A DNA stretch of 64,000 nucleotides from Chaunax sp. Z400 (GCA_037577475.1 CM075184.1:1780001-1844000), one strand, 5' to 3'. Positions 11,519 through 24,420 are shown, counted from the stretch's first letter. The notes: a model not told the origin generated them from the sequence alone. Numbers and translations are program-made.

Positions 11519-13860
11519 TTGGTTTTATGCTAGTTTTACATTTGTCCACACACCATGAAGCTTCATATGTATTAAACACCAGGGTGTTATGTTGTATGTA
11601 CTATGTAATTTACTTTATCCCCTTCTCTCCACTGGGACAACTTTTATTTTGGAGGTGGAGGTAGCTTCCTGTTACTTGGAGCTGATGAATGAAGTGTGAA
11701 CTGATGGTGGGGATGAAAATGAAGCGTTTTGTTCTAACATTTAAACTGAGAAAAAGGGGATGTTTGGTAATGATTTTACTTCTGCAGGTGCTAATGGTTG
11801 AGACTTTGTCTATTTATCTGCTGGCAGACTTAAACTATTAGAACATGGAGTTCCAGTATATGAGCTGTGATGCTAGCAGCTCTGTGAGGCTCTGTCTGAA
11901 TCTGAGGAGAGGACTCTTCAACATGTCCTACTAGAGCTGAACTTTGCTGTCCCATTCAGTCCTGACTGGGGGATGATGGATCTGCTGCAGACGGTGTCAA
12001 AGTGTGAATCAGCCTTTAGTGGCTCCGCTTTTGGTTTTGTTTCTTCTGTTGACATGTGATGTTTGATGACTCTCCTGTGTCTCCACTGATGTCCTGCTTG
12101 AATCTGTCCTCATTAACAGACGAGGAGATAAACATGAGATATGTGATGAGTTTGTTTGTCATGACAACAGTCATTTATTATCTGTTAGTTTAACAACACA
12201 TTGGTGACGCAGGTATAGACCCACCAATAAGTTGCCAAGCTTTTGATTTTTTTTTGGCAGTCTTACTGGTTGGAGGTGTAATTCCCATGGTTACAATTTC
12301 CCATTCCAGTGTTATTTTAAATAAAGCATGATTCTGTTTAGATCATCAGCCAGCATGCTAACCTCAGCTAGCCGCTTTCAAACATCCCTCTCCTCCGTCA
12401 CAGGCAGACAAACAGCTGCTGGACCCTAAAAACTCTGAATAACAGAAGCTCAGAGGGTTAAACGCTTCTTACCATCAGAAAGAGATAACAGATTAGAATA
12501 AATGAAAAGTTAGTTAAAAGTATTACAGTGACAATTGGAAGCACAGCAAAATACATCCATGACACCTCAGTGCTGCCTTTGGACTAAATCCAGAAAACAG
12601 ACATGAAGCATGAGCTTTTTTTCTCCCTATGGAATTTCTTTATTGAAATAACGTATTGGAGGGCTATTGTTTTTTTGTTTCTTTGTTTTTTCAGAAGTTG
12701 GTGAGGACATGACTCCCTGTCCCCCATGGGATCTGCACCCATGCTCTCAACATCTCTGAAGCAACACTTTGCATAACTGTAGAGATGGTGTACAGAGAGG
12801 GTCAGTTAAAGGAAGGTGACACAGTAACAGACGCTCACGTCGCCACCAGTGTGCAGAGCTGATAGTAAATCAACTAGAGTGGTAGGCGACTGGCTTCAGT
12901 TAGACAATCTATTAGACAATCAGACTGTCCTCCTAAGAGGAGCAGTCGGTCCCAATAATGAATAAATGACCAAGATGAGGGCACCAGGCCAGAAGAGGCC
13001 TGGGTATTTCTCTGTAGATTAAAATGCTTTTATTTTGAAGCAGCTCAGAGAACATTAAGAGTATCTCCTTTTTTTGAGACAAAAGATCCATGACCTGATT
13101 GATCTGCTGAAATGACACAGATGTTTGCTGCAGCTTTAATCAAACATGACAGGAAGCAGATATTCAGATGATCTGCAGACAGAGGCGCTCGTCCAGAGGG
13201 ACCACGCGAAGGAAGGCGGATCTTCAAACCTATTTACCTTTAAAGCCTGAATTAACAATCAGTGAGACCCCCCCCATCCTGCTTCATCATTTATGAGTTC
13301 ATTTCTTTTGCTCTCATGCAGAATGTAAAACATTTAGCAGGTTATTAATTCATCCATCCATGCAGATGAAAAGATTTAATATATTTGTTGTTTCTCAGGG
13401 TCTTTTTTCCTGCATTTAGAGTGAAAATCATTTTTGCAGCCTGACTGCAGAGAATCTCATTAACAACCTCAGTGTTGATTTAATTATCTGCTCATAACAG
13501 ATGACAACTGAATGATACATTTATTCCAGAGCTGTTAACAAGGCACAGCAAGACATGCATTTATTATGTCATTAGATGTTAATGATTATGATGATAATTG
13601 CGACATGAACACCTTCTTCTTCAGCTGAAGGCTTCAGACTCTGATGATCTCTCTGCTCAGGGACACAGTCCTTCTATCTGTGGGTCTGTTGGTGTGACCG
13701 CGTCTCACCCCACGGTTGGGTACCAGAGTTTCACTTTTTAGCATATTGACCTATTTAGGCAGAACTACTGAACACGGAGACTCGTTAAATTCATCTGTGC
13801 CAAATTTCACTACCTGAGAGTGAATCAGGGTCAGAGAGCAAAAAGTTTATGGAGAAAGAA
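11519..13860. other. Non-coding, partly conserved-looking
   Basis: No gene. The parts at 12060-12230 and 13290-13620 are AT-rich, non-repetitive and dense in TAAT-type motifs (GGTTATTAATTC, GATTTAATTATCTGC, GATGTTAATGATTATGATG), the texture of conserved non-coding elements near developmental genes. Cross-species alignment would be needed to tell. Confidence 0.35.
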
Positions 13861-14100
13861 AGATGAGATGTGTAATCCCTCAGGGAGATCTGGGTCTCCT
13901 TCCAGTTGGACCCGTTGGAGGCATATCTGCCCCAAGAGGATCCTAACCAGATGTTGAACCACCTCAGCTGGGTTAGGTTCTACTCCAGGCTCTGCCGACT
14001 TCTCTCTGAGGCTGAGCCCAGCCCCCCCGATCTCATTCTGTGGGTCACCAGGCAAACAGCCTCCCTTCTGCTGCTGCTCTCATTAACAAGGCGTAGACTC
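13861..14100 (-). repeat. Possible old LINE-derived segment
   Basis: On the minus strand, CTGGTGACCCACAGAATGAG and CCAACTGGAAGGAGACCC resemble 3' LINE phrases common in fish. It is short and decayed, with no RT motif present. Confidence 0.25.
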
Positions 14101-14205
14101 CGCCCCCCTGCACAGCTGGCTCTGACTTTAACCTCGCCCCCCATAGTCACTACACCTTATATCGTCCAAGCACTCATGCATTACACTAACACACTCTCTG
14201 ATGGA

Positions 14206-14219
14206 CTACACACACACAC

Positions 14220-14282
<63 letters not shown>
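14206..14282. repeat. CA dinucleotide microsatellite
   Basis: About 38 CA repeats with one CG interruption near 14222. Confidence 0.97.
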
Positions 14283-14285
<3 letters not shown>

Positions 14286-14401
14286 TACCTATTCTTGTGC
14301 CTTGATTGTGACTGCACACTTCACAGACACGCTTTTGCGCGTCCTCACACAACTGTACATTATTTGGAAAACAAATTGTTTCCACAAATTGTCCTGTATA
14401 T

Positions 14402-14770
<369 letters not shown>

Positions 14771-15345
14771 ATACCAACTACCAACCAAACATGTTAAATC
14801 ATGAATAACCATCATTTAGTCATAACATAGAAATAACAGTCATTGGTGCATTTCAGAGTAAACCATGATGTTGGTGAGATTTTTTTCTGCATGATTGAAA
14901 AGACCTGGATAAGGGTCTGATCAGGGATCAGATTTTCTTTAACAGTGGACTCTCTGTAGTGTAATTTTTTGGGACGATTCTGTTCAACAATCATTCTACT
15001 TGGACAGTAGTTGATTCTTTTTCATTTGATTTAGAGCCTCATCTAATTAGAATTCCAATGACTTCTACTAGCTATTGTTCTAATAAACTGATTCATTGTT
15101 TAATCTGTGTCATGTCAAAGATGATTTGTGTGTTACTCAGTTTAATTATATCAAACAGAATCAATAGGACGGCTGTTATCAGAGAACCGTTAATGAACAA
15201 TTGGATTTCATTCTAATGTGACTGTTGGAACATGTGGTTCTTGTTTGCATCCTAAACGTGACGACACATCTGATGGAGGAACGGCAGCAGCTTCAGACCG
15301 ACCGCAGGTTAATGTCTGTGTGAACATCAGAGCACCAGTGTATGT
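14771..15345. other. Non-coding stretch
   Basis: No gene or repeat recognised. Confidence 0.5.
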
Positions 15346-15386
15346 GTGTTCAGGTGGTGTAACAGCAGTGTGTGTGTGTGTGTTCA
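15346..15386. repeat. Detached left unit of the 32-bp minisatellite
   Basis: TTCAGGTGGTGTAACAGCAG plus a TG run, the same unit as the large array that starts at 16693. It is separated from that array by a LINE. Confidence 0.88.
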
Positions 15387-16692
15387 AGATTCAAGATGAA
15401 CTTTATTGTCATTTGGACTATCCACCAGACAGATTCACAGCAGAACAAAATTACGATGCATTTGGCTCCATCACAAAATAAAGAAAAACACAAAAGTAAA
15501 GAGGCAGTAGTAACACTAATAGATAAAAAATATAAAATTTTAGCAGTCTGTACATAAAGCGTCTAGGATATTGTACAAGAGCAGGAATATTGCACTAAAC
15601 CACATAAATAAAAGCTATGGTCAGTGTAAACAGGAGTGTGTTGTATTGTGCGTGGTATGGGATATAATTGCACATATTATGGTTTAATGGTAAGGGAGTA
15701 GGAAGGAAGAGTTAAAGGGAGGAAGAGTTCACAGTCTGATGGCAGTGGGGATGAAGCTGTTACAGAACCTGGTTATTCTGCACCTGATGCTTCGGTACCT
15801 GCTGCCAGAGGGGAGGAGGGTAAACAGTCAGTGACGGGGGTGGGTGGGGTCTCTGACCACACAGGTGGCTTTAGACAGGCAGCGTTTGTGGGTAATGTCC
15901 TTTACAGACAGGAGTGAAGTCCTCACCTCTCTCTGCAGGGCCGTCCGGTCTGAGGCGTTACAGTTCCTGTACCAGATAGAGATGCAGCTCGTCAGCTCAC
16001 TCTCTATGTGGCCCTGTAGAAGGTGGTGAGGATGGGAGGGGGAAGGTGTGCTCTCCTCATCCGTCACAGGAAGTGCAGACGCTGCTGTGCTCTTTTGGTC
16101 AGAGCTGAGGTGTGCTGAGTCCAGGTCAGGTTGGCGGTGATGTGCACCCCTAGGAACTTGTTGCTCTTCACACTCCACCACGGAGTCATTGATCCTCAGA
16201 GGAGTGTGAGTTGGTCTGTTTCTCCTGAAGTCAACAATGATCTCCTCTGTTTTGTTGACATTCAGGACCAGACTGTTGGTGGAGCACCAGTCCTCAAGGT
16301 GCTTCACTTCCTCCCTGTAGGCCCAGTCGTTGTCGTCCCGGAGTCCAACAACTGTTGTGTCATCTGTGGTTCGTGCTGAATCTGGCACAACAGTCATGGG
16401 TCATCAGGGTGAAGAGCAGTGGACTCAGAACACAGGCCCGGGGGGAGCCGGTGCTCAGTGAGATGGTAGCTGAGGTGTTGCTCCTCACCCTCACGACTGG
16501 GGTCTATCAGTTAAAAAATTCAGGCCTAGAGAACCCAGTTTGCCTACCAAGTGCTGGAGGATACAGTAATAGTGTTGAATGCATAACTGAAATCTACAAA
16601 CAGCATCTGCACATGTGTGTTTTTATCCTCCAGGTGTGCCAGGCTCAGGTGTAGTGCAGAGGATATGGCATCCTCAGTGGAGCTGTCATGGT
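15387..16692 (-). mobile_element. 5'-truncated LINE (L2/CR1-like) reverse transcriptase
   Basis: Reading the minus strand, the RT domain appears in order but in broken frames: STEDAISSALHLSLAHLED, motif A LFVDFSYAFNTI (about 16570-16600), LSTGSPRACVLSPLLFTL (16420-16470), the DD box as TDDTTVVG just inside the 189-residue frame at 15828-16397, then LNVNKTEEIIVDFRRN and CNASDRTALQREVRT. The usual FADD residues before the DD are lost at a frameshift. The endonuclease half is absent (5' truncation). The 3' end has ACAATAAAGTTCATC and a TCTTGAA tail typical of L2-like elements. It is dead, and it interrupts a minisatellite. Clade assignment is by motif recall only. Confidence 0.85.
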
Positions 16693-19589
16693 GGTGGTGT
16701 AACAGCAGTGTGTTTGTTTTGTCAGGTGGTGTAACAGCAGTGTGTGTGTGTGTGTGTGGTCAGGTGGTGTAACAGCAGTGTATTTGTGTTCAGGTGGTGT
16801 AATGGCAATGTGTGTGTGTGTTCAGGTGGTGTAACGGCAATTTGTGTGTTTCCAGGTGGTGTAACGGCAGTTTGTGTGTGTTTCCAGGTGGTGTAACAGC
16901 AGTTTGTGTGTGTTTCCAGGTGGTGTAACAGCAGTGTGTGTGTGTGTGTGTATTTAGGTGGTGTAACAGCAGTGTGTGTGTGTATTTAGGTGGTGTAACA
17001 GCACTGTCTGTGTGTGTTCAGGTGGTGTAACAGCAGTGTGTCTGTGTGTGTTCAGGTGGTGTAACAGCAGTGTGTGTGTGTGTTCAGGTGGTGTAACAGC
17101 AGTGTTTGAGTGTGTTCAGGTGGTGTAACAGCAGTGTGTGTGTGTTCAGGTGGTGTAACAGCAGTGTGTGTGTGTGTATTTAGGTGGTGTAACAGCAGTG
17201 TGTGTGTGTGTTCAGGTGGTGTAACAGCAGTGTGTGTGTGTGTTCAGGTGGTGTAACAGCAGTGTGTGTGTGTGTTCAGGTGGTGTAACAGCAGTGTGTG
17301 TGTTTCCAGGTGGTGTAACGGCAGTTTGTGTGTGTGTGTGTATTTAGGTGGTGTAACGGCAGTATGTGTGTGTGTTTCCAGGTGGTGTAACGGCAGTTTG
17401 TGTGTGTGTTTCCAGGTGGTGTAACGGCAGTTTGTGTGTGTGTGTATTTAGGTGGTGTAACAGCAGTATGTGTGTGTGTGTTCAGGTGGTGTAACAGCAG
17501 TGTGTGTGTGTATTTAGGTGGTGTAACAGCAGTATGTGTGTGTGTGTTCAGGTGGTGTAACAGCAGTATGTGTGTGTGTGTTCAGGTGGTGTAACAGCAG
17601 TGTGTGTGTGTGCTCAGGTGGTGTAACAGCAGTGTGTGTGTGTTCAGGTGGTGTAACAGCAGTGTGTGTGTGTGTATTTAGGTGGTGTAACAGCAGTGTG
17701 TGTGTGTGTGTTCAGGTGGTGTAACAGCAGTGTGTGTGTGTGTGTTCAGGTGGTGTAACAGCAGTGTGTGTGTGTGTTCAGGTGGTGTAACAGCAGTGTG
17801 TGTGTGTGTTCAGGTGGTGTAACAGCAGTGTGTGTGTGTGTGTTCAGGTGGTGTAACAGCAGTGTGTGTGTGTGTGTGTTTAGGTGGTGTAACAGCAGTG
17901 TGTGTGTGTGTTCAGGTGGTGTAACAGCAGTGTGTGTGTGTGTGTGTATTTAGGTGGTGTAACAGCAGTGTGTGTGTGTGTTCAGGTGGTGTAACAGCAG
18001 TGTGTGTGTGTGTTCAGGTGGTGTAACAGCAGTGTGTGTGTGTGTTCAGGTGGTGTAACAGCAGTGTGTGTGTGTGTTCAGGTGGTGTAACAGCAGTGTG
18101 TGTGTGTGTTCAGGTGGTGTAACAGCAGTGTGTGTGTGTGTTCAGGTGGTGTAACAGCAGTGTGTGTGTGTGTGTATTTAGGTGGTGTAACAGCAGTGTG
18201 TGTGTGTGTTCAGGTGGTGTAACAGCAGTGTGTGTGTGTGTTCAGGTGGTGTAACGGCAGTGTGTGTGTGTGTTCAGGTGGTGTAACAGCAGTGTGTGTG
18301 TGTGTTCAGGTGGTGTAACAGCAGTGTGTGTGTGTGTTCAGGTGGTGTAACAGCAGTGTGTGTGTGTGTTCAGGTGGTGTAACAGCAGTGTGTGTGTGTG
18401 TTCAGGTGGTGTAACAGCAGTGTGTGTGTGTGTTCAGGTGGTGTAACAGCAGTGTGTGTGTGTGTTCAGGTGGTGTAACAGCAGTGTGTGTGTGTGTTCA
18501 GGTGGTGTAACAGCAGTGTGTGTGTGTGTTCAGGTGGTGTAACAGCAGTGTGTGTGTGTGTTCAGGTGGTGTAACAGCAGTGTGTGTGTGTGTTCAGGTG
18601 GTGTAACAGCAGTGTGTGTGTGTGTGTTTAGGTGGTGTAACAGCAGTGTGTGTGTGTGTGTTCAGGTGGTGTAACAGCAGTGTGTGTGTGTTCAGGTGGT
18701 GTAACAGCAGTGTGTGTGTGTGTTCAGGTGGTGTAACAGCAGTGTGTGTGTGTGTTCAGGTGGTGTAACAGCAGTGTGTGTGTGTGTTCAGGTGGTGTAA
18801 CAGCAGTGTGTGTGTGTGTTCAGGTGGTGTAACAGCAGTGTGTGTGTGTGTTCAGGTGGTGTAACAGCAGTGTGTGTGTGTGTGTTTAGGTGGTGTAACA
18901 GCAGTGTGTGTGTGTGTGTTCAGGTGGTGTAACAGCAGTGTGTGTGTGTTCAGGTGGTGTAACAGCAGTGTGTGTGTGTGTTCAGGTGGTGTAACAGCAG
19001 TGTGTGTGTGTGTTCAGGTGGTGTAACAGCAGTGTGTGTGTGTGTTCAGGTGGTGTAACAGCAGTGTGTGTGTGTGTTCAAGTGGTGTAACAGCAGTGTG
19101 TGTGTGTGTTCAGGTGGTGTAACAGCAGTGTGTGTGTGTGTTCAGGTGGTGTAACAGCAGTGTGTGTGTGTGTTCAGGTGGTGTAACAGCAGTGTGTGTG
19201 TGTGTTCAGGTGGTGTAACAGCAGTGTGTGTGTGTGTTCAGGTGGTGTAACAGCAGTGTGTGTGTGTGTTCAGGTGGTGTAACAGCAGTGTGTGTGTGTG
19301 TTCAGGTGGTGTAACAGCAGTGTGTGTGTGTGTTCAGGTGGTGTAACAGCAGTGTGTGTGTGTGTTCAGGTGGTGTAACAGCAGTGTGTGTGTGTGTATT
19401 TAGGTGGTGTAACAGCAGTGTGTGTGTGTGTTCAGGTGGTGTAACAGCAGTGTGTGTGTGTGTATTTAGGTGGTGTAACAGCAGTGTGTGTGTGTGTTCA
19501 GGTGGTGTAACAGCAGTGTGTGTGTGTGTATTTAGGTGGTGTAACAGCAGTGTGTGTGTGTGTTCAGGTGGTGTAACAGCAGTGTGTGA
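16693..19589. repeat. 32-bp minisatellite, core CAGGTGGTGTAACAGCAG plus TG run
   Basis: About 90 units of CAGGTGGTGTAACAGCAG followed by 4-9 TG steps and a junction that is TTCAG, TATTTAG or TTTCCAG. Units at the left edge (16693-17460) are the most diverse (AACGGCAG, ATTTAGG and TTTCCAGG variants). The core at 18000-19380 is nearly uniform with an exact 32-bp period. Around 18627 and 18885 a TTTAGG-marked block recurs at about 258 bp, and 19398-19560 alternates TATTTAGG and TTCAGG units, so higher-order units exist. The Cys/Val-rich frames here are artefacts. Confidence 0.95.
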
Positions 19590-19785
19590 GTCCCTTAAAG
19601 TCTTATTACCTCACTTTTTGACTTTGTTCATCATTGTGGACCTATTTTTAAAAAAAAGTTATGAACAATTAATGACAGATAATTCAAGATGAAAAATACC
19701 CAGTCATGATCAGCCAATTATGTTCTACAACAAGGAACAATTGGATTCAAATCCAGATCATAATCCAGATCTGGTAGATATATGG
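19590..19785. other. Non-coding spacer
   Basis: No gene. 19735-19780 carries CAAATCCAGATCATAATCCAG, like the 5.3-6.0 kb repeat family. Confidence 0.4.
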
Positions 19786-20420
19786 GCCGTTTACATAAAA
19801 ACTGTTTCACCCCAAAACGGTTTACACAACAACGGTGTTTACAGGGACTGAAAACACAGACACTTTTGAAAACGCCACCGTACTATCGCCGCGATGTGTG
19901 CAATTTTAACAATATGCAATAGTTCTCACCTATTTATTGATCTCATTTTAACACATCAGCACTGATTATTATTGTTGTTTGTCTATTTTAACTGTATTGT
20001 TTGTCCTTACTGTACTGTGTGAGCTGCTACTGGATACCTGAATTTCCCCAAGGGGATGAATAAAGTATCTAGCAATCAATCAACCAATCAATCAAAACTC
20101 CACTCCTCTGACAACAATGACGTCACCGCCCCGCCTCACAAACGTCTATCACGGTTCCAGCCTTATACGCATAGGTGGACAGAACAGCAACTAAAACAAT
20201 GTCAGACTGTCTGGTTTTGTCTGTGCTGCAGACTCTGTTGAGTTTATTAACCTCCTCCAATGTAGATTTGCTGAACCACTACTGTGATCTTTTTCTATGG
20301 TGTTGATTTTGAGAGGTTATACTGCCAACTACTGCCTGGCCTGCATACTACGTATTACGGCATGCGTTTTCAGTTGTGTGTACGGAAATCGTTTCAAAAA
20401 TTATCGTTTCGAAAGTCATT
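19786..20420 (-). mobile_element. hAT-like non-autonomous element, copy 1
   Basis: Begins GGGCCGTTTACATAAAAACTG and continues with ACCCCAAAACGG, GACGTCACCGCCCC, CAGACTCTG.TGAGTTTATTA, CCTCCAATGTAGAT and TGCTGAACCACTAC; it ends in the GAAATCGTTTCAAAAA region. It is the reverse complement of the elements at 22490-22975 and 26530-26985. A LINE 3' tail lies inside it (19985-20095). The family is named only by the look of its ends; no transposase is present. Confidence 0.65.
19985..20095 (+). mobile_element. LINE 3' tail fragment
   Basis: ATTTCCCCAAGGGGATGAAT followed by AAAGTATC and four CAAT-type tail units (CAATCAATCAACCAATCAAT). This is the usual 3' end of L2/CR1-type fish LINEs. It is probably a severely 5'-truncated insertion into the hAT-like element. 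Confidence 0.65.
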
Positions 20421-22489
20421 AAATGGATTTATGGATCTGTGAAAAGGTAAGAAGTTCCATCTACACCAGAAATAATCCAGATCCTCCATTACTGAAAATC
20501 AGCTGTGATACAGAACGTCTTGTGCTCACAAGCACGCCCATTTCTTCTTTGAGGCCTGTGATAAACAGTAGTTACAGGATTTTGTGTTGTCTCAAAACTA
20601 TTTTCTGATTGTTTGGGTGTTTGTGATGACGGCATCGGCGGAGGTATATGCTCTCTGAGGGCGTTCCAGTTTTAGTTCTCACCACTGATGCTTTGTTTTC
20701 GGCACAAACTGCTGAACGCCTCCGTATCAAACTGGTGACATGATTTCACCTTCAGACATCTGACATTTAAAAAAACACAGATCTGTGTTCATACGAGGAG
20801 AAAGCATCAGTCTGCAGTTTATCTGCACACTTCACTCGTGAGGTGAATCACATCTGTCTCCATAAGGCTGCCAGATTTAACAGGTTGTAGCTGTGTGGGA
20901 GCCAAAGTAGGGGGTGAAGCAGCACTGGAGCCAGCTGTGGGCCAGTGTTGGCTCTGGAGTCACAGAGGTGAACCGGAGTGGGTTATTTCAGGGCATGAAT
21001 GTGGGATGGGTTGCCAGATTTAGACTATTGCGGGGCTGAACCACTTCACTGACTGACGAGAAGCAATATAATGTTTCAGGATTAACATCGCCCCGTGTCT
21101 TAGCACAAAGGTCACACTACAGGACAGACGTGACACAAACACATCATGTTCCAACCTCTCTGCTGCTACCAGGTCTTTGAACAGCTTCCTCCATGTTTCA
21201 TGGCTTATTTTGCCCCCTGAAACTACAGGAAGTAGTGGAATAAAAACGTAAACGGTACCCAGCCCTAGTATCTGTACAGATTTCGTGTACTTTTCAAACC
21301 CTAATATCAGTTCTATTCTGTTCTATAAATCTATTTAGGAAGTAAAAATAGTTGTACTAATTATACACAGAAACAAATTTAGAAAAAAAGTTGTACATTA
21401 GAACAAAGATAAAATCAAGGCTGAACAAATGGCACTGAAGGCTTTCTTCTTCCTTTAAATAGTTCTGTTGTTTGGAGTGTTTTACTCTTTAAACAAGAAT
21501 TCACACACAGCAAAAAGCCCAAACTGTCCTCTCAGCCTACATCATGACTGGAGTCAGTGAGACACTGGTGAAGCACTGGTGTAGCTGGGTGGTGTAATGG
21601 AGCATGGAGCGATGCTGTGATAACCTCATTATCCTCCACTGCTCTCTCCAGAATATCCAGCCTGCACCAACAGCTAGTGAAGCAGCAGAGAGTCGATGGG
21701 CTAATGGTGCATGCAGAGCAGAGATCTGACTCTGGATCAGGTCTTTGGGGTAAAGCTGCTCTTATTCTGGTTGTTTCACATCCCTGTTTATTGACAAAAT
21801 CATTTTTAATCATTTTTCATATTTAATAAACTTTCACCAATTTATTTTGACAGTTAATATACAAATCATGTATATAAATATGCTATCAAATGTAAAGATA
21901 ACATTAGAAAATTACCACAAATCCCAAAAATTCTGTCATTTGCTTTAAGCAGCAGGAAAAACATCAGATCTTCGTCAGTCTGTTTAAAATCAGGATATTT
22001 TTCAGCAATGAGCCTCACCAAAATAAAGCTTCCCACTTCCCCCTCCCTGTTTCCTTGCTGTATACTGAGCTGTTGACCCCCCCCGTTCCCCCTATCTGCA
22101 ACCAAAGCCAGGATCCCTCCCAGAGTCCCCAAACTCATCTTAAAGTCTTTCTTATCTCTGCTCCTCGTTCAGTTTTTCACCCAGCAGGAGCATCTTTGGC
22201 AGCTTCTCCTGCTCTGAGAATTCAATATTCTACGCTTAAATTCACCCCAAAATCTGAGAATACAACAGCAAGCCTGCAGCTTTCCACCACATCAGTGTGT
22301 TGGCCTGGTGAGAATACTTGAACTCTAGAAATAACCCTGAGATTTGAAACCGACAACCAACAGTAACCTATAGGTGGAGACCCTGCAGTGAAAGGGTTGA
22401 TGGTTGGGGATCACACCTCTTTACAGAAGTGTGATCTTTGGAGGACTGAAGGTTAGTGCCTGTCCACAGAGAGTTGTCCTGCACCACAG
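20421..22489. other. Non-coding stretch
   Basis: No coding signal or second-copy repeat recognised over about 2 kb. Confidence 0.45.
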
Positions 22490-22975
22490 AAACACATTTA
22501 CAAGACAGCATTTCTGAAACGATCCCTGTACACAGGGATCTGCAAAAACTGTAGTCTGTATGCCAAGGCAGTAGATAGCAGTGTCACGTTTCAAAATCAT
22601 CACCACAGAATAAGATCACAGTGGTGGTTCAGCAAATCTACATTGGAGGTGCATTAATAAACTGGGCAGAGTCTGCAGCACAAACAGAACCGGACAGTCT
22701 GACGTTGGTTAGTTGTTGTTCTGCCATAGTATCTGTCTGCTGTCTGTACGCGATTAAGGATGGCAGGAACCGTAATAGGCATGCCTGAAGTGGGGCAGTG
22801 ATGTCATCTTTTTCAGTGGATTTGCACTTTGCCCGTTTACACAATAATGGTAGGGTGGCATTTCAAATGTTTGTGTTTTCAGGCCCCGTAAACGCCGTTG
22901 TCATGTAAACAAAGGTCCAAAACTCAACAAAATGGTACCGTTTTAGGGTGAAACGGTCGTCGTAAACCGCCCCTT
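22490..22975 (+). mobile_element. hAT-like non-autonomous element, copy 2
   Basis: Opposite orientation to copy 1 and collinear with copy 3: TTTCTGAAACGATCC, CAGTAGATAGCAGTGTC, CAAAATCATCACCACAGAAT, CTACATTGGAGG, CAGAGTCTGCAGCACA, CAGTGATGTCATC, ending AAACGGTCGTCGTAAACCGC. No coding capacity. Confidence 0.7.
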
Positions 22976-23974
22976 AGTCGGACGCCTCATCACCGCAAAC
23001 CTTTAAGAAACCATGAAGGTGTTGTTTATCCAGCAGAAGCCTGTTTTTAACATGACAAACTACTGCTGTGAGAAGATCTGAGTAATCAGATTACTAAATA
23101 TAAGTGGATCCACATCTCCCCTGATTGACTGCCAGCTGAGATAAAAACAAAAGACAGTCACCCCGGGCACGGCTGTGTCCCCCTCCCCCAGCTTGTATTG
23201 AGCATCTTTAATGGCCGCTCTTGTTTGACACTATGAGCCAATCAGAGGCACACAAACACCAGCAGCCATCAGCGGCAGTAAAAACAGCCAGAGACCTCCT
23301 GCAGTTCCTCTCACACCCTCCTCGATGTGGATGCAGATTAGACTGACAGTTTGTCACACTCTGGTTCGGATCGGGCTCCAGGGCTGAATTTCACGGTGAT
23401 TCTGACGGGCGTCATGTCGCCTCGCTGTGTCCTGTTCAGCTGCAGAGAGGAGCCGCCATCTGGACGAAGCACAGCGAGCGCCAGGGAGGTCGAAATAAAG
23501 AAGAGACTCTCTTTCTGTGGAGGTTTTTAGCCCTTCTTACGTCACTCCTCCCATCTGCCTCCAAACCTAACGACACACCGTCAATTTCCCAACGGTCTGA
23601 GCCCAGACTGGATTACATCTCTTACCATGGCATGATTTTATATCAGTGAAACTGTCTGACACAAAATAAACATGTCATTAAAAAATGTCCAGCTGCATGA
23701 GGAGGCTGTTTAAACACACAACCTACCCACAGTCCATCCATGTGCTGCTCTATCAGCCCTCTGCTCTCAGTCTTCTTCACTGAATTTGGTTCATTTTCAT
23801 CCTCTTTCGGTTAGCTGCTACCTGCTACTAGTAGCTTTTTAAAGCTCCTGGTTGTGGCTCACATCTGTATACAGTCTAAAAGTCTGTTTTCATTTTGATT
23901 CCCAGCTACAGTGGGCTCATGGTGGAGTTAGTTTGTGCCAGGATCAGTCGGTGCCAATTTTCTGTGAAGGCTCA
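22976..23974. other. Non-coding, partly GC-rich
   Basis: No gene. 23150-23500 is richer in GC and CpG (GGATCGGGCTCCAGGG, GACGGGCGTCATGTCGCC) and not obviously repetitive; a regulatory or UTR role is possible but unsupported. Confidence 0.4.
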
Positions 23975-24420
23975 CGGTTCTTGGTGTGGCTAAAAGCATT
24001 ATGCCATTGATTTGTGGGGCAGCCATTCAGAATGGCATCATAACATGGTTTGGCAACCTGTCCATTAAACTCAGATCACAAATCCAAAACATGATCAGAA
24101 GGGGTGGAAGAATAATTGGCCTGCTCCCTCAGCCTCTCTCCAGGAGGTGTGAGAGGAAGCAGGGCCTTAAATCACCTGTGATCCAACACACCTCCTTCAC
24201 CTGGAGTCTGAGCTGATACCCTCAGGCAGAAGGTGCAGGGTACCAAACTGGAAGGTGATGAAGTATAAGTCTTCCTCAGTCCCACTTTGTTTTTTATGTA
24301 CATCATGTGTGCAGTGTCCTGTCTGCCGCACTGGTGCAACATTTTGCTCTAGGCTATCGTGCAGTATTTCTGGTGTATATTTTTGATCTGCATAGTACAC
24401 TGTATGCTACTGTAGCGCTC
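23975..24420 (+). mobile_element. LINE C-terminal RT fragment
   Basis: The frame at 23986-24216 reads ITWFGNLSIKLRSQIQNMI followed by GRIIGLLPQPLS, matching the C-terminal region of L2/CR1-like LINE reverse transcriptases (W.G.LS.K...Q...). The catalytic RT core is absent. Downstream non-coding sequence to about 24420 is probably its 3' UTR. Confidence 0.65.

Noticed and set aside
16693..19589. CRISPR-like array with a regular 32-bp repeat
   Set aside because: There are no unique spacers between the repeats, the units are head-to-tail, and the context is eukaryotic. The same applies to 28380-29010 and 60573-63335.
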